Source of the DNA: Lacihabitans sp. CS3-21
GTDB taxonomy: Bacteria; Bacteroidota; Bacteroidia; Cytophagales; Spirosomataceae
Direction: 5' to 3'
Length of the DNA: 64,000 bases
Assembly (NCBI RefSeq): GCF_024343675.1
Contig: NZ_RJUD01000113.1
Coordinates: 124,001 to 188,000, forward strand
Below are positions 43,391-50,524 of the stretch, in pieces. The first letter of the stretch is position 1. Each line of letters opens with the position of its first letter. A model generated the notes under the pieces. The model was given only the letters and a program-made list of their open reading frames with translations. It was not told the DNA's origin and ran no database searches. The position numbers and the translations under genes were made by a program.

Positions 43391-43720
43391 ATGAAAAACA
43401 AACCCCGCCAAAATCATTTATTGCTCATTGAAAATGCAAAAGACGACGTAATCAAGCTCGAAGCTATTCAGAATTATACCAAGTTTGTTTTTGAAGATGG
43501 CAGCTCCAGATTGATGGCTTATACATTAAAAAACTACCAAAATTCTCTGGAATTTCCGTTCGTGAGAGTCAGTAAATCATGTATCGTAAATCTGAACTTC
43601 TGTTCTGATTTTTCACCTAAAACAAAAAGAATCTGGATTTCTGATGGTTCAGAAATCCAGATTTCAAGAAGACGATTGCTAGAAGTTTCTAACAATATGG
43701 AGCGATATAAATATTTCTAA
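43391..43720 (+). CDS. LytTR DNA-binding protein without receiver
   Basis: The protein of 109 residues is a LytTR domain on its own (KLEAIQNYTKFVFEDGSSRLMAY, FVRVSKSCIVNLNFC, ISRRRLLEV). It lacks the receiver domain that usually precedes LytTR, so it is not a standard response regulator and may respond through another partner. It follows the S74-domain gene after 17 bases and may control it. Its 3' end overlaps the Gfo gene by 4 bases tail to tail. A perfect 15-bp inverted repeat lies within its coding sequence (43630-43663). Confidence 0.87.
   Translation: MKNKPRQNHLLLIENAKDDVIKLEAIQNYTKFVFEDGSSRLMAYTLKNYQNSLEFPFVRVSKSCIVNLNFCSDFSPKTKRIWISDGSEIQISRRRLLEVSNNMERYKYF
43630..43663. repeat. Perfect hairpin inside the LytTR gene
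   Basis: A 15-bp perfect inverted repeat with a 4-base loop lies at 43630-43644 and 43649-43663, in the last third of the coding sequence. It codes for ISDGSEI-type residues. It is unusually long for a coding region and could be an attenuator, an RNA-processing site or a decoy operator. Confidence 0.6.
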
Positions 43721-44814
43721 ATCATCACTTTTTTCCCAGTTTCTGCAGCTTTGTAAATAGCATCTAAAACCTTCATATCTTTCCAACCTTCAAGGCCCGA
43801 GATATGATCAGGCATAGGTTTATTTTCCAGAATAACTTTGCTGATGGCATCCATTTGGGCAGCTTGCTGGTTTATTTGCGGAAAATCCATTTCTGATTCA
43901 CGTGTTCGGCCTTTGAATGGGCCATAACTGATGGCAGGGCTCAGTTCAAACGAGCCGTTTTCGGCACTTGCATATAGCCTGTCAATACCCGCAGCAAGCG
44001 TTGAAGTAGATGTACAAACTGCTCCACTTGGAAACTCCATTTGCCAAGTAATAGATTCCTCCACTTCTGTAAACAATTCTTTTCGTAGAACTGGCCCAAA
44101 CTGAGCAGTGACTGCAATGGGCTCTTCGCCTGTGATATACCTACCAGCTTGCACACAATACACGCCAAGATTCATCAACGGTCCGCCACCAGCCAGTTTT
44201 TTATTTAATCTCCACTCTCCTTTTTGGCCAGCAAAATATCCCAATGAAGCTTCAACCACTCTAACTTTACCGAAAATCTGTTTCTGCCCCAGTCGCATCA
44301 TTTCCATGTTATAAGGCTCAAAATGAAGACGATAACCCATGGCCAATTGAACTTTGTTGTCTTTACAAACTTTAATCATTTCCAAGCAATCGGCAGCACT
44401 TACTGCCATTGGTTTTTCAACCAGCACATGTTTTTTAGCCTTTGCTGCTCTGATGGCGTATTCTTTGTGCATGGCATTAGGCAAAATGATGTACACCAAG
44501 TCTATGTCTGGATTGTCTTTGATTTTATCAAAATTCTCATAATTATACCTGTTTTTTAAGGGTACATTGTAGGTTTTTCCCCATGATTCCAACTTCGAGG
44601 GTGTTCCGCTAACGAGTCCGGCCACTATGCAATATTGGCAATCTTTCATTTGATCTGCCACGTATTCTGCATATCTACCAAGGCCAACTAAGGCTACTTT
44701 AATTTTTTTGCCTTCGTATTTTGATTGCATATTAGCAAAAGATAAGGATGGAATTAAGGCGGAAGAGACTGTAATTCCTTTTATAAATGATCTTCGGTTT
44801 AGGGCATTTTTCAT
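43717..44814 (-). CDS. Tat-exported Gfo/Idh/MocA-family oxidoreductase
   Basis: The protein of 365 residues has a twin-arginine signal (NRRSFIKG at 6-13), then a Rossmann NAD(P) domain (VALVGLGRYAE from residue 40) and the family's conserved EKPMAV motif. The Tat signal implies export of a folded protein with bound cofactor, as in glucose-fructose oxidoreductase and related periplasmic enzymes of Bacteroidota. The substrate is unknown; oxidation or epimerisation of a sugar or sugar acid is expected. It is alone on its strand and faces an esterase gene at 44967. Confidence 0.9.
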   Translation of the reverse strand: MKNALNRRSFIKGITVSSALIPSLSFANMQSKYEGKKIKVALVGLGRYAEYVADQMKDCQYCIVAGLVSGTPSKLESWGKTYNVPLKNRYNYENFDKIKDNPDIDLVYIILPNAMHKEYAIRAAKAKKHVLVEKPMAVSAADCLEMIKVCKDNKVQLAMGYRLHFEPYNMEMMRLGQKQIFGKVRVVEASLGYFAGQKGEWRLNKKLAGGGPLMNLGVYCVQAGRYITGEEPIAVTAQFGPVLRKELFTEVEESITWQMEFPSGAVCTSTSTLAAGIDRLYASAENGSFELSPAISYGPFKGRTRESEMDFPQINQQAAQMDAISKVILENKPMPDHISGLEGWKDMKVLDAIYKAAETGKKVMI

Positions 44815-44932
44815 ATAAAAATTCTGTATCGCATTTTATGTAGTTCTAACTTAGAATATCAAGGTTAAATTACTTTTTTTTGGTAAAGAAATATAATTAA
44901 TTACAAATTATTAAAACGTGTCAAAAATACAC

Positions 44933-44940
44933 TATATTTG
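44933..44940 (+). promoter_or_regulatory. Candidate -7 promoter box (TATATTTG)
   Basis: This perfect TAnnTTTG match lies 27 bases upstream of the esterase ATG at 44967. No clear -33 element. Confidence 0.45.
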
Positions 44941-44966
44941 AATTCTCAACCTTAAAATATCAGAAA

Positions 44967-45908
44967 ATGGAATTAAGTATTAAAAAAATTATGAAATTGG
45001 CTTGTGTATTTACTGCACTTGCATTTTCGAAAGTTGCCCTAGCTCAAGATGGTACAATTTATCCGCTGGAGACCCCAAATGAACCTAAGGCTATTCCGCT
45101 TGGAACAGGTGGAGTTGAAAACCAACCTGCATCTGAAACTTGGTTTCGCCAGTGGGGCGATCCAATGGCCCGAAACATTACAAAAGCTACTTTGACACCA
45201 TTTTTGCCTGAACCTGGTAAGGCAAACGGTACAGCGGTAATCGTAGCCCCAGGTGGTGGCTTCAGTTGGCTATCATTGGGAAACGAAGGTTGGGAAGTGG
45301 CCGAGGCTCTTTCAAAACAGGGTATTGCTGCTTTTGTTTTGAAATATAGACTCAATCCAACGCCTGAAAAGCTAGAAGATTTCACGGCTTGGATGAATCG
45401 ACCGCGTACTCCTGCACCTGCACCATCTGATGGTTCAAAGGCCGCAACTCCCCCACCAGCACCTCAGCGAAACCTCGACAACCAACTTCAAGATGCAGAA
45501 GCGGCATACGCCATGATTATCAACAGAGCCAAAGAATGGGGCGTAGATACCAAAAGAATTGGTATGATTGGTTTTTCAGCTGGTGCAGGACTAACCATGC
45601 ATTCTACTTTGCATTCTAAAACTATGAAATTGGCATTTATTGGTCCGATTTACGGTGGCATGGGGCCTGTGGAAGTTCCAAAAAATGCTCCACCGATGTT
45701 CGTAGCAATAGCCTCAGACGATTTTCTTTTTAGAGGTCAGTTTGGTGTTGTTGAGTCGTGGTTTAAAGCCGGCATTCCTGTCGAGTTTCACCTTTACCAA
45801 AATGGCGGCCATGGATTCGGTCTAGGAAATCCCAACCGCACAAGCAACAAATGGTTTGATGCCTTCACACATTGGTTAGATGTGAATAAGTTTTTGGTGG
45901 CGAAATAA
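44967..45908 (+). CDS. Exported alpha/beta hydrolase (xylan esterase/BD-FAE-like)
   Basis: The protein of 313 residues has a signal peptide (starting at residue 1 or the Met at 9; cleavage after LAQ near 27). It has the APGGGFSWLS oxyanion-type motif at 94-103, Ser204 in GFSAGAGL, Asp251/252 in IASDD and His282 in GGHGFGLG, so the catalytic triad is complete. A Pro/Ala-rich insert (147-167) sits between them. It resembles esterases often annotated endo-1,4-beta-xylanase B-like or acetyl esterase. It lies near the Gfo and ThuA genes, a common combination in sugar-use loci. Confidence 0.87.
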   Translation: MELSIKKIMKLACVFTALAFSKVALAQDGTIYPLETPNEPKAIPLGTGGVENQPASETWFRQWGDPMARNITKATLTPFLPEPGKANGTAVIVAPGGGFSWLSLGNEGWEVAEALSKQGIAAFVLKYRLNPTPEKLEDFTAWMNRPRTPAPAPSDGSKAATPPPAPQRNLDNQLQDAEAAYAMIINRAKEWGVDTKRIGMIGFSAGAGLTMHSTLHSKTMKLAFIGPIYGGMGPVEVPKNAPPMFVAIASDDFLFRGQFGVVESWFKAGIPVEFHLYQNGGHGFGLGNPNRTSNKWFDAFTHWLDVNKFLVAK

Positions 45909-45920
45909 ATTAATGCAAAA

Positions 45921-45950
45921 TTTGGTAGGATGCTTAAGCATTCTACCAAA
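45921..45950 (+). terminator. Terminator-like hairpin after esterase
   Basis: A long inverted repeat TTTGGTAG...CTACCAAA contains ATGCTTAAGCAT in its centre, with one mismatch. It follows the esterase stop by 12 bases. There is little T-run, so it may be a processing or bidirectional terminator. Confidence 0.55.
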
Positions 45951-46249
45951 TCTAACAACTCGCTATTTGCCTATTCAAGCCTTTTTTTATCAAAAATCTA
46001 TTTGTTTAATGATTTTGAGTTTTTTTCCTCAGGTAGAAAGAACTTCTTAATTCTATGCAAAGTTTCCTGGAATATTACTTCACAAATAGTTATTTCCTCC
46101 TTACAAAACCTTATGACTTTGTTTCTTCAGAATTTCAACTTGAGCGTGTATTCCTTGAAGAAAAACCAATCGGACAATAAAGAATACTAGTCAAATTCTT
46201 TATAAAAAATGAGATAATCGATTCTACATTTAGGCCTTCTCAAAAATCT
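45951..46249. other. Intergenic stretch without an identifiable gene
   Basis: AT-rich DNA between the esterase terminator and the end of the ThuA gene. No reading frame here resembles a known protein, and I see no RNA gene, transposon end or long repeat in it. Confidence 0.5.
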
Positions 46250-47164
46250 TTATTTGCCCATCACGCTGTCATCACATTTCAGGTCTCCGGTCACGTATTG
46301 GATGCCGTCGAGAAAAAACTCCAGTAGCTCAGCTTGGTAGGCACTTTGGATATTGTGGCTCATGGAGCTATAAAGTACGCGGCCTTTGCCATGGCGTTTT
46401 ACCCATGCCAAATACACGATGTCGTCATGTGCTTGGTCGCGTTTGCCAGTGATATCTTTGCTTTCCATGTAAAGTAGCGGTCTGAAATTGTGCTCTTTAT
46501 AAGCATTATTAAAAAAATATGGCTCATCCACATGCGTAAATCCATCGCCATGAAAAGCTGCCACCAATGGATGGTTTTTGTCCACTTCTTTGAGGTGAAT
46601 TGTTTGTTGTTTCGGGTGGTAATCAAAGCTACCACCTGTGAGGCGACTGAATTCCATGTCATTGTTTTGTACCGTAATGGCACCATGCATGATGAAAAGG
46701 CCGCCTCCTTTGGCAATATAATCCATGAAATTTTGCTGATACACTTTGGCTTTGGCCTCTATTTCTTTTTCGCTGAGGCTGCTTCTCATTTTCAAGAGAT
46801 CATAAAACAAATCTCTTTTGGGGCCTGAAGGATTGCAATTGTTGAAAATGACAGCGTCGTATTGTTTCAGGTTTTTCTTTTCAAAACTCTCAATATCATG
46901 AGCGATATGGACCTCAAAAGCTCCAGATTTTTTGGCCATAATTTTCAGCAACTCGTCGTTATGAGGGATGGTCCAATGGTAAAAACCGGTGTGCTGCGAA
47001 TACACCAAAAGCTTACGTTTGGGTGCTTGAATTTTAGCTTTAGCCGGTGCAAGGGATTCAATTTTGTCCAGAAATTCCTTATCAATTTTAGGTGCCTCCA
47101 AACTTTGACTATGAGCAGGGATTGCGGCAATTGTCAGCCACAGAAAGATGATTTTTTTAAGCAT
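46250..47164 (-). CDS. Exported ThuA-domain protein
   Basis: The protein of 304 residues starts at ATG 47164 with a signal peptide (MLKKIIFLWLTIAAIPAHSQ). A ThuA domain (glutamine-amidotransferase-like fold) covers about 50-285: KLLVYSQHTGFYH, YDAVIFNNC, GGGLFIMHGAI and GKGRVLYSSMSHN. The family is named for trehalose utilisation but is broadly linked to secreted sugar metabolism in Bacteroidota. The upstream in-frame ATG at 47197 would only add residues before the signal peptide. Confidence 0.87.
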   Translation of the reverse strand: MLKKIIFLWLTIAAIPAHSQSLEAPKIDKEFLDKIESLAPAKAKIQAPKRKLLVYSQHTGFYHWTIPHNDELLKIMAKKSGAFEVHIAHDIESFEKKNLKQYDAVIFNNCNPSGPKRDLFYDLLKMRSSLSEKEIEAKAKVYQQNFMDYIAKGGGLFIMHGAITVQNNDMEFSRLTGGSFDYHPKQQTIHLKEVDKNHPLVAAFHGDGFTHVDEPYFFNNAYKEHNFRPLLYMESKDITGKRDQAHDDIVYLAWVKRHGKGRVLYSSMSHNIQSAYQAELLEFFLDGIQYVTGDLKCDDSVMGK

Positions 47165-47371
47165 TATGATAGGGTTGAAAATGTTTTGAATCCACATTAT
47201 CGTGGACTTTTGCGAATATAAGTTTTTTTACGGAATTCAAAGTAGTAAAAATTCAATACCTTGAAATTAGTGTTTGATTTTTAATTTGTTTTAAAATATT
47301 AATTCAAAATAATTACCGTCAATCATTCAATCGTTGGTCAGTCGCCAAAAACCTATACCCTTCTTCCCTTA

Positions 47372-49786
47372 TCAATCTACCTTCAAACTCTTAACTGGAT
47401 TAAGCATGGCTGCTTTCACAACCTGAAAACTCACCAAAAACAAAACGAGGACTGCGAAAACTAATCCGACTATAAGGAATGATATCCAGGATAAATCAAT
47501 GCTGTAGGCATAGTTTTCGAGCCATTTTTTCATGGAAAACATAGAAAAAGGCAATGCAAAAAGTACCGCAATGAGGATCAAAACTGAGAATTCTTTGTGG
47601 AATAAATTAACAATACTTAAAGTGGTTGCTCCCAATACTTTCCTGATTCCCAGCTCTTTGGTGCGACGAACAATACTTAGCGATACTACGCCCAAAATCC
47701 CCAAAAGCACTATAAAAATAGCCAAAATAGTGGCCAAATGAGCCGCTTTTTTCAGCTGGATTTCGGTTTGATATAGTTTTTGGAGCGTTTCGTCTATGAA
47801 CTTGTATTCAAAAGGGGCATTCGGTAAAAAGGTCTTCCATTTGGTTTCAATGTTTTTGAGTGATTCGGGGAGATTTCCGGGTTTGATTTGGAAACTTAAA
47901 TATCTGAAAAAATTATTGTCCCGCACAGGCATGAAGGCCACAGGTCCGATAGCTTTGTGCATCGACTCAAAATGGAAATTTTTACAAACGCCAGAAATAG
48001 TGAAAATTGAAGGTGTAGAATGCATCCATATATTTTTTCCAACGGCCTCTTGCGGATCTTTATAACCCAAAGACTTTGCAGCTTCTTCATTTAATACAAT
48101 TTGTCCTCGTTGATAGGCTTTTCCATCGGCGTTGAAGAATTGACCACCTTGCATTTTGATTTTGTAAGTCTCGGCAAATTTTTCATCCGTAAATAATAAA
48201 GGTGTGAAAACCGCATCTGTTGAGTCTTGGCCTACTCTGTAAATTCCGTTTGTCTGTCCAAAATTGCCATCGGGAATTACCCACGAGAGGCTGGCACTGT
48301 TTACATCTTTCAATTTGGCCATTTCATTTCTTATAGTTTCCATTTTTTCCACCCCTTCAGGTGACCAGTCACGGGGAACTTTCACACTCAAAACCGAGGA
48401 TTTGGTGTAGCCCAAGTCTTTTGTAAAAAAATAGTTGACTTGTTTTGAAATAACCAACGCCCCGCCAAAAACAAAAATGGCAACAGAAAATTGAGAAACT
48501 ATCAAAGCTCTTCGGAAGAACACGTTTTCTTTTACTGATTTTAACTTTCCTTTCATGGAATCAACGGATGGCAAAGTTGACAACACAAATGCAGGATATA
48601 TTCCTGATAACAAACCAATTAATAAAGTCAACAACAAACTTGAAAGATAAAAAAATGGAGAGGCAGAAAAGATAGAAACAATCTCTTTTTCTAAAATTCC
48701 CTCAAAAACTGGGCGGAATATTTGATACAAAACGAGCGAAAACAAAAAGCTAAATAAAGCTATGAGAATGGATTCTGCCAAAAACTGAAACAATAATTGT
48801 TTTTTGGTACTTCCCATAACTTTCCTCACGCCTATTTCTTTAAGTCTCGAGGATGCTGCACCTACAAAAATATTGACATAATTGACCACAGACATTAGCA
48901 AAATAAAAATGGCGACCAAAGACAATGTCCAAACCGTTTTTCTAACCAAACCACCATTTCCTTCTAGATATACATCTTTAATAGGTACTAATTTCGGTAC
49001 AAGATTTTGAAAAATTTCCGGGGTAGAATGAGTAGCCACCAATTGCGAAATGGCTTTTTCTACGGCCTCTGGCTTAACACCTTCTTTTAGCTCTAAATAG
49101 CTGGCTATGTATGGATTAAACCAAGAATCGTATTGATTTCTACCGAAAAAATTGGCATTTTTAAAAGACATGATAATCGGGAGGCCGCTTTCTGTTCCAG
49201 TAAGATTTGTGATGGAATTAAAAGGTACTTTTTCCAGTACGCCAGTTATAGTGAATTCAGCATTCCCACCAGAAAATGACTCCAGTTTTAAGGAATTTCC
49301 AACCACATCGGTTTTACCAAAATATTTGATGGCTTGATCAGTCGAAATAACCATGGAATTGGGCTGTAATAGTGCTGAACGGCTATCACCATGTAGAAGT
49401 GAGAAACCATACATACTCAAAAATGTGGAATCGCCCAGCTGAACACTTTCCCTGAACACTTTTTCTCCTTTCGAAACCACTGTGGAAACACCATCAAAAC
49501 GATAAAAATTGGCCACTAGATTGGGATAATAATCTTTGAGAGCCTTTGCAACTGCACCCAGGGAGGTAATCTCAATACCCATGTTTTCCTTTTTCCATTT
49601 GCTCTGAATCATGTATTGATTCGGGGCATTTTTCAAGTTTCCGTTGGTTTGTATTTCACGCCAAACATAGCTCCCTATCAAAAGCGAAAAAGTAAGGCCG
49701 ATGGAAAGACCAAAGATGGTAATGAAAGAATAAAACCTGCGTTTTTTTAGATTTCTCCAAGCGATTTTTAGGTAGTTTTTAAGCAT
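47372..49786 (-). CDS. FtsX/MacB-type ABC transporter permease 2
   Basis: The permease of 804 residues starts at ATG 49786 (MLKNYLKIAWRNLKKRR); an upstream TTG adds two residues only. It has the double MacB-like periplasmic/FtsX arrangement, with coupling helices GVRKVMGSTKKQL and GIRKVLGATTLSI and the ending NPVKSLKVD. It has no ATPase partner nearby. It differs from the other four copies in its periplasmic domains, so its cargo or signal is likely different. Confidence 0.9.
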   Translation of the reverse strand: MLKNYLKIAWRNLKKRRFYSFITIFGLSIGLTFSLLIGSYVWREIQTNGNLKNAPNQYMIQSKWKKENMGIEITSLGAVAKALKDYYPNLVANFYRFDGVSTVVSKGEKVFRESVQLGDSTFLSMYGFSLLHGDSRSALLQPNSMVISTDQAIKYFGKTDVVGNSLKLESFSGGNAEFTITGVLEKVPFNSITNLTGTESGLPIIMSFKNANFFGRNQYDSWFNPYIASYLELKEGVKPEAVEKAISQLVATHSTPEIFQNLVPKLVPIKDVYLEGNGGLVRKTVWTLSLVAIFILLMSVVNYVNIFVGAASSRLKEIGVRKVMGSTKKQLLFQFLAESILIALFSFLFSLVLYQIFRPVFEGILEKEIVSIFSASPFFYLSSLLLTLLIGLLSGIYPAFVLSTLPSVDSMKGKLKSVKENVFFRRALIVSQFSVAIFVFGGALVISKQVNYFFTKDLGYTKSSVLSVKVPRDWSPEGVEKMETIRNEMAKLKDVNSASLSWVIPDGNFGQTNGIYRVGQDSTDAVFTPLLFTDEKFAETYKIKMQGGQFFNADGKAYQRGQIVLNEEAAKSLGYKDPQEAVGKNIWMHSTPSIFTISGVCKNFHFESMHKAIGPVAFMPVRDNNFFRYLSFQIKPGNLPESLKNIETKWKTFLPNAPFEYKFIDETLQKLYQTEIQLKKAAHLATILAIFIVLLGILGVVSLSIVRRTKELGIRKVLGATTLSIVNLFHKEFSVLILIAVLFALPFSMFSMKKWLENYAYSIDLSWISFLIVGLVFAVLVLFLVSFQVVKAAMLNPVKSLKVD

Positions 49787-49896
49787 TTGCAAAAAGGTAA
49801 TTTTCCTTGATTAAAGATAAAAAAGAAAACCAATGAGATAAAATGGCTTAACTTTATTTAACTTTTAAACTGTCTTCTAAGTAAAGAAAATACTCG

Positions 49897-50424
49897 TTAA
49901 AGCACCTTTGATGGCTTCAAAAACTTAATATTTAAGGGATATTTATAAGCTTGTCCGTTATTTACTTTTACAGTATTAATGACAATGTATAACTGACTAA
50001 AAACTGCAAAAAATAATGAAATAGGGTGAATAGAAAAAAGCAAACAAGGAAGCAAATATAGAGACATGCTAAGTTGAAAATTAATCACATCATAAGCATG
50101 GGTATTAATATTTTCAATTCGATTTTTCTTATAAATCCAGACTAAAATGGGGGCAATGATGGTTAAAAGTAAGCCACTTAAATGCAATAATGGCAACCAC
50201 TTTTTGGTTTCATTGTCATTTTGGTCTGCTTCATAAATATTAAGCACTTCAAAATCTACCTCCAAAGCAGCTGCAATAGACTGCAAAGTATAAGCACGCG
50301 GATCCACATCACCATTTTCAATACGTTGGATGGTTCGGACACTTATTTCAGTTTTTTCTGCTAATTCTTCTTGCGTTATGCCTTTTTTCAATCTTAGTGT
50401 TTTAATCAAATGTCCTGTCTTCAT
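49897..50424 (-). CDS. XRE-type regulator fused to a DUF4870 membrane domain
   Basis: The protein of 175 residues has an XRE helix-turn-helix at about 1-65 (GITQEELAEKTEISVRTIQ) and a DUF4870-like membrane region at about 74-160 with three hydrophobic helices (LLHLSGLLLTIIAPILVWIY, and LSMSLYLLPCLLFSIHPISLF). The DNA-binding part would face the cytoplasm with the protein anchored in the membrane. It lies between two ABC permease genes on the same strand and may control them in response to an envelope signal. Confidence 0.85.
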   Translation of the reverse strand: MKTGHLIKTLRLKKGITQEELAEKTEISVRTIQRIENGDVDPRAYTLQSIAAALEVDFEVLNIYEADQNDNETKKWLPLLHLSGLLLTIIAPILVWIYKKNRIENINTHAYDVINFQLSMSLYLLPCLLFSIHPISLFFAVFSQLYIVINTVKVNNGQAYKYPLNIKFLKPSKVL

Positions 50425-50444
50425 CCTATTGTTTTATTTGATTG

Positions 50445-50452
50445 CAAATGTA
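50445..50452 (-). promoter_or_regulatory. Candidate -7 promoter box (TACATTTG on - strand)
   Basis: This perfect TAnnTTTG match on the - strand lies 21 bases upstream of the XRE gene start at 50424. It suggests that the regulator has its own promoter within the permease array. Confidence 0.4.
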
Positions 50453-50524
50453 AATGTATTGAAAAAAGACTGAAACTACATTTACACGACATTTGGGTGA
50501 CATTTAGTAAATGAAGTGGAAATT

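Noticed and set aside
45930-46190. Open frame of 86 codons after the esterase
   Set aside because: It starts inside the terminator-like hairpin, has no recognisable domain and has low-complexity hydrophobic composition.
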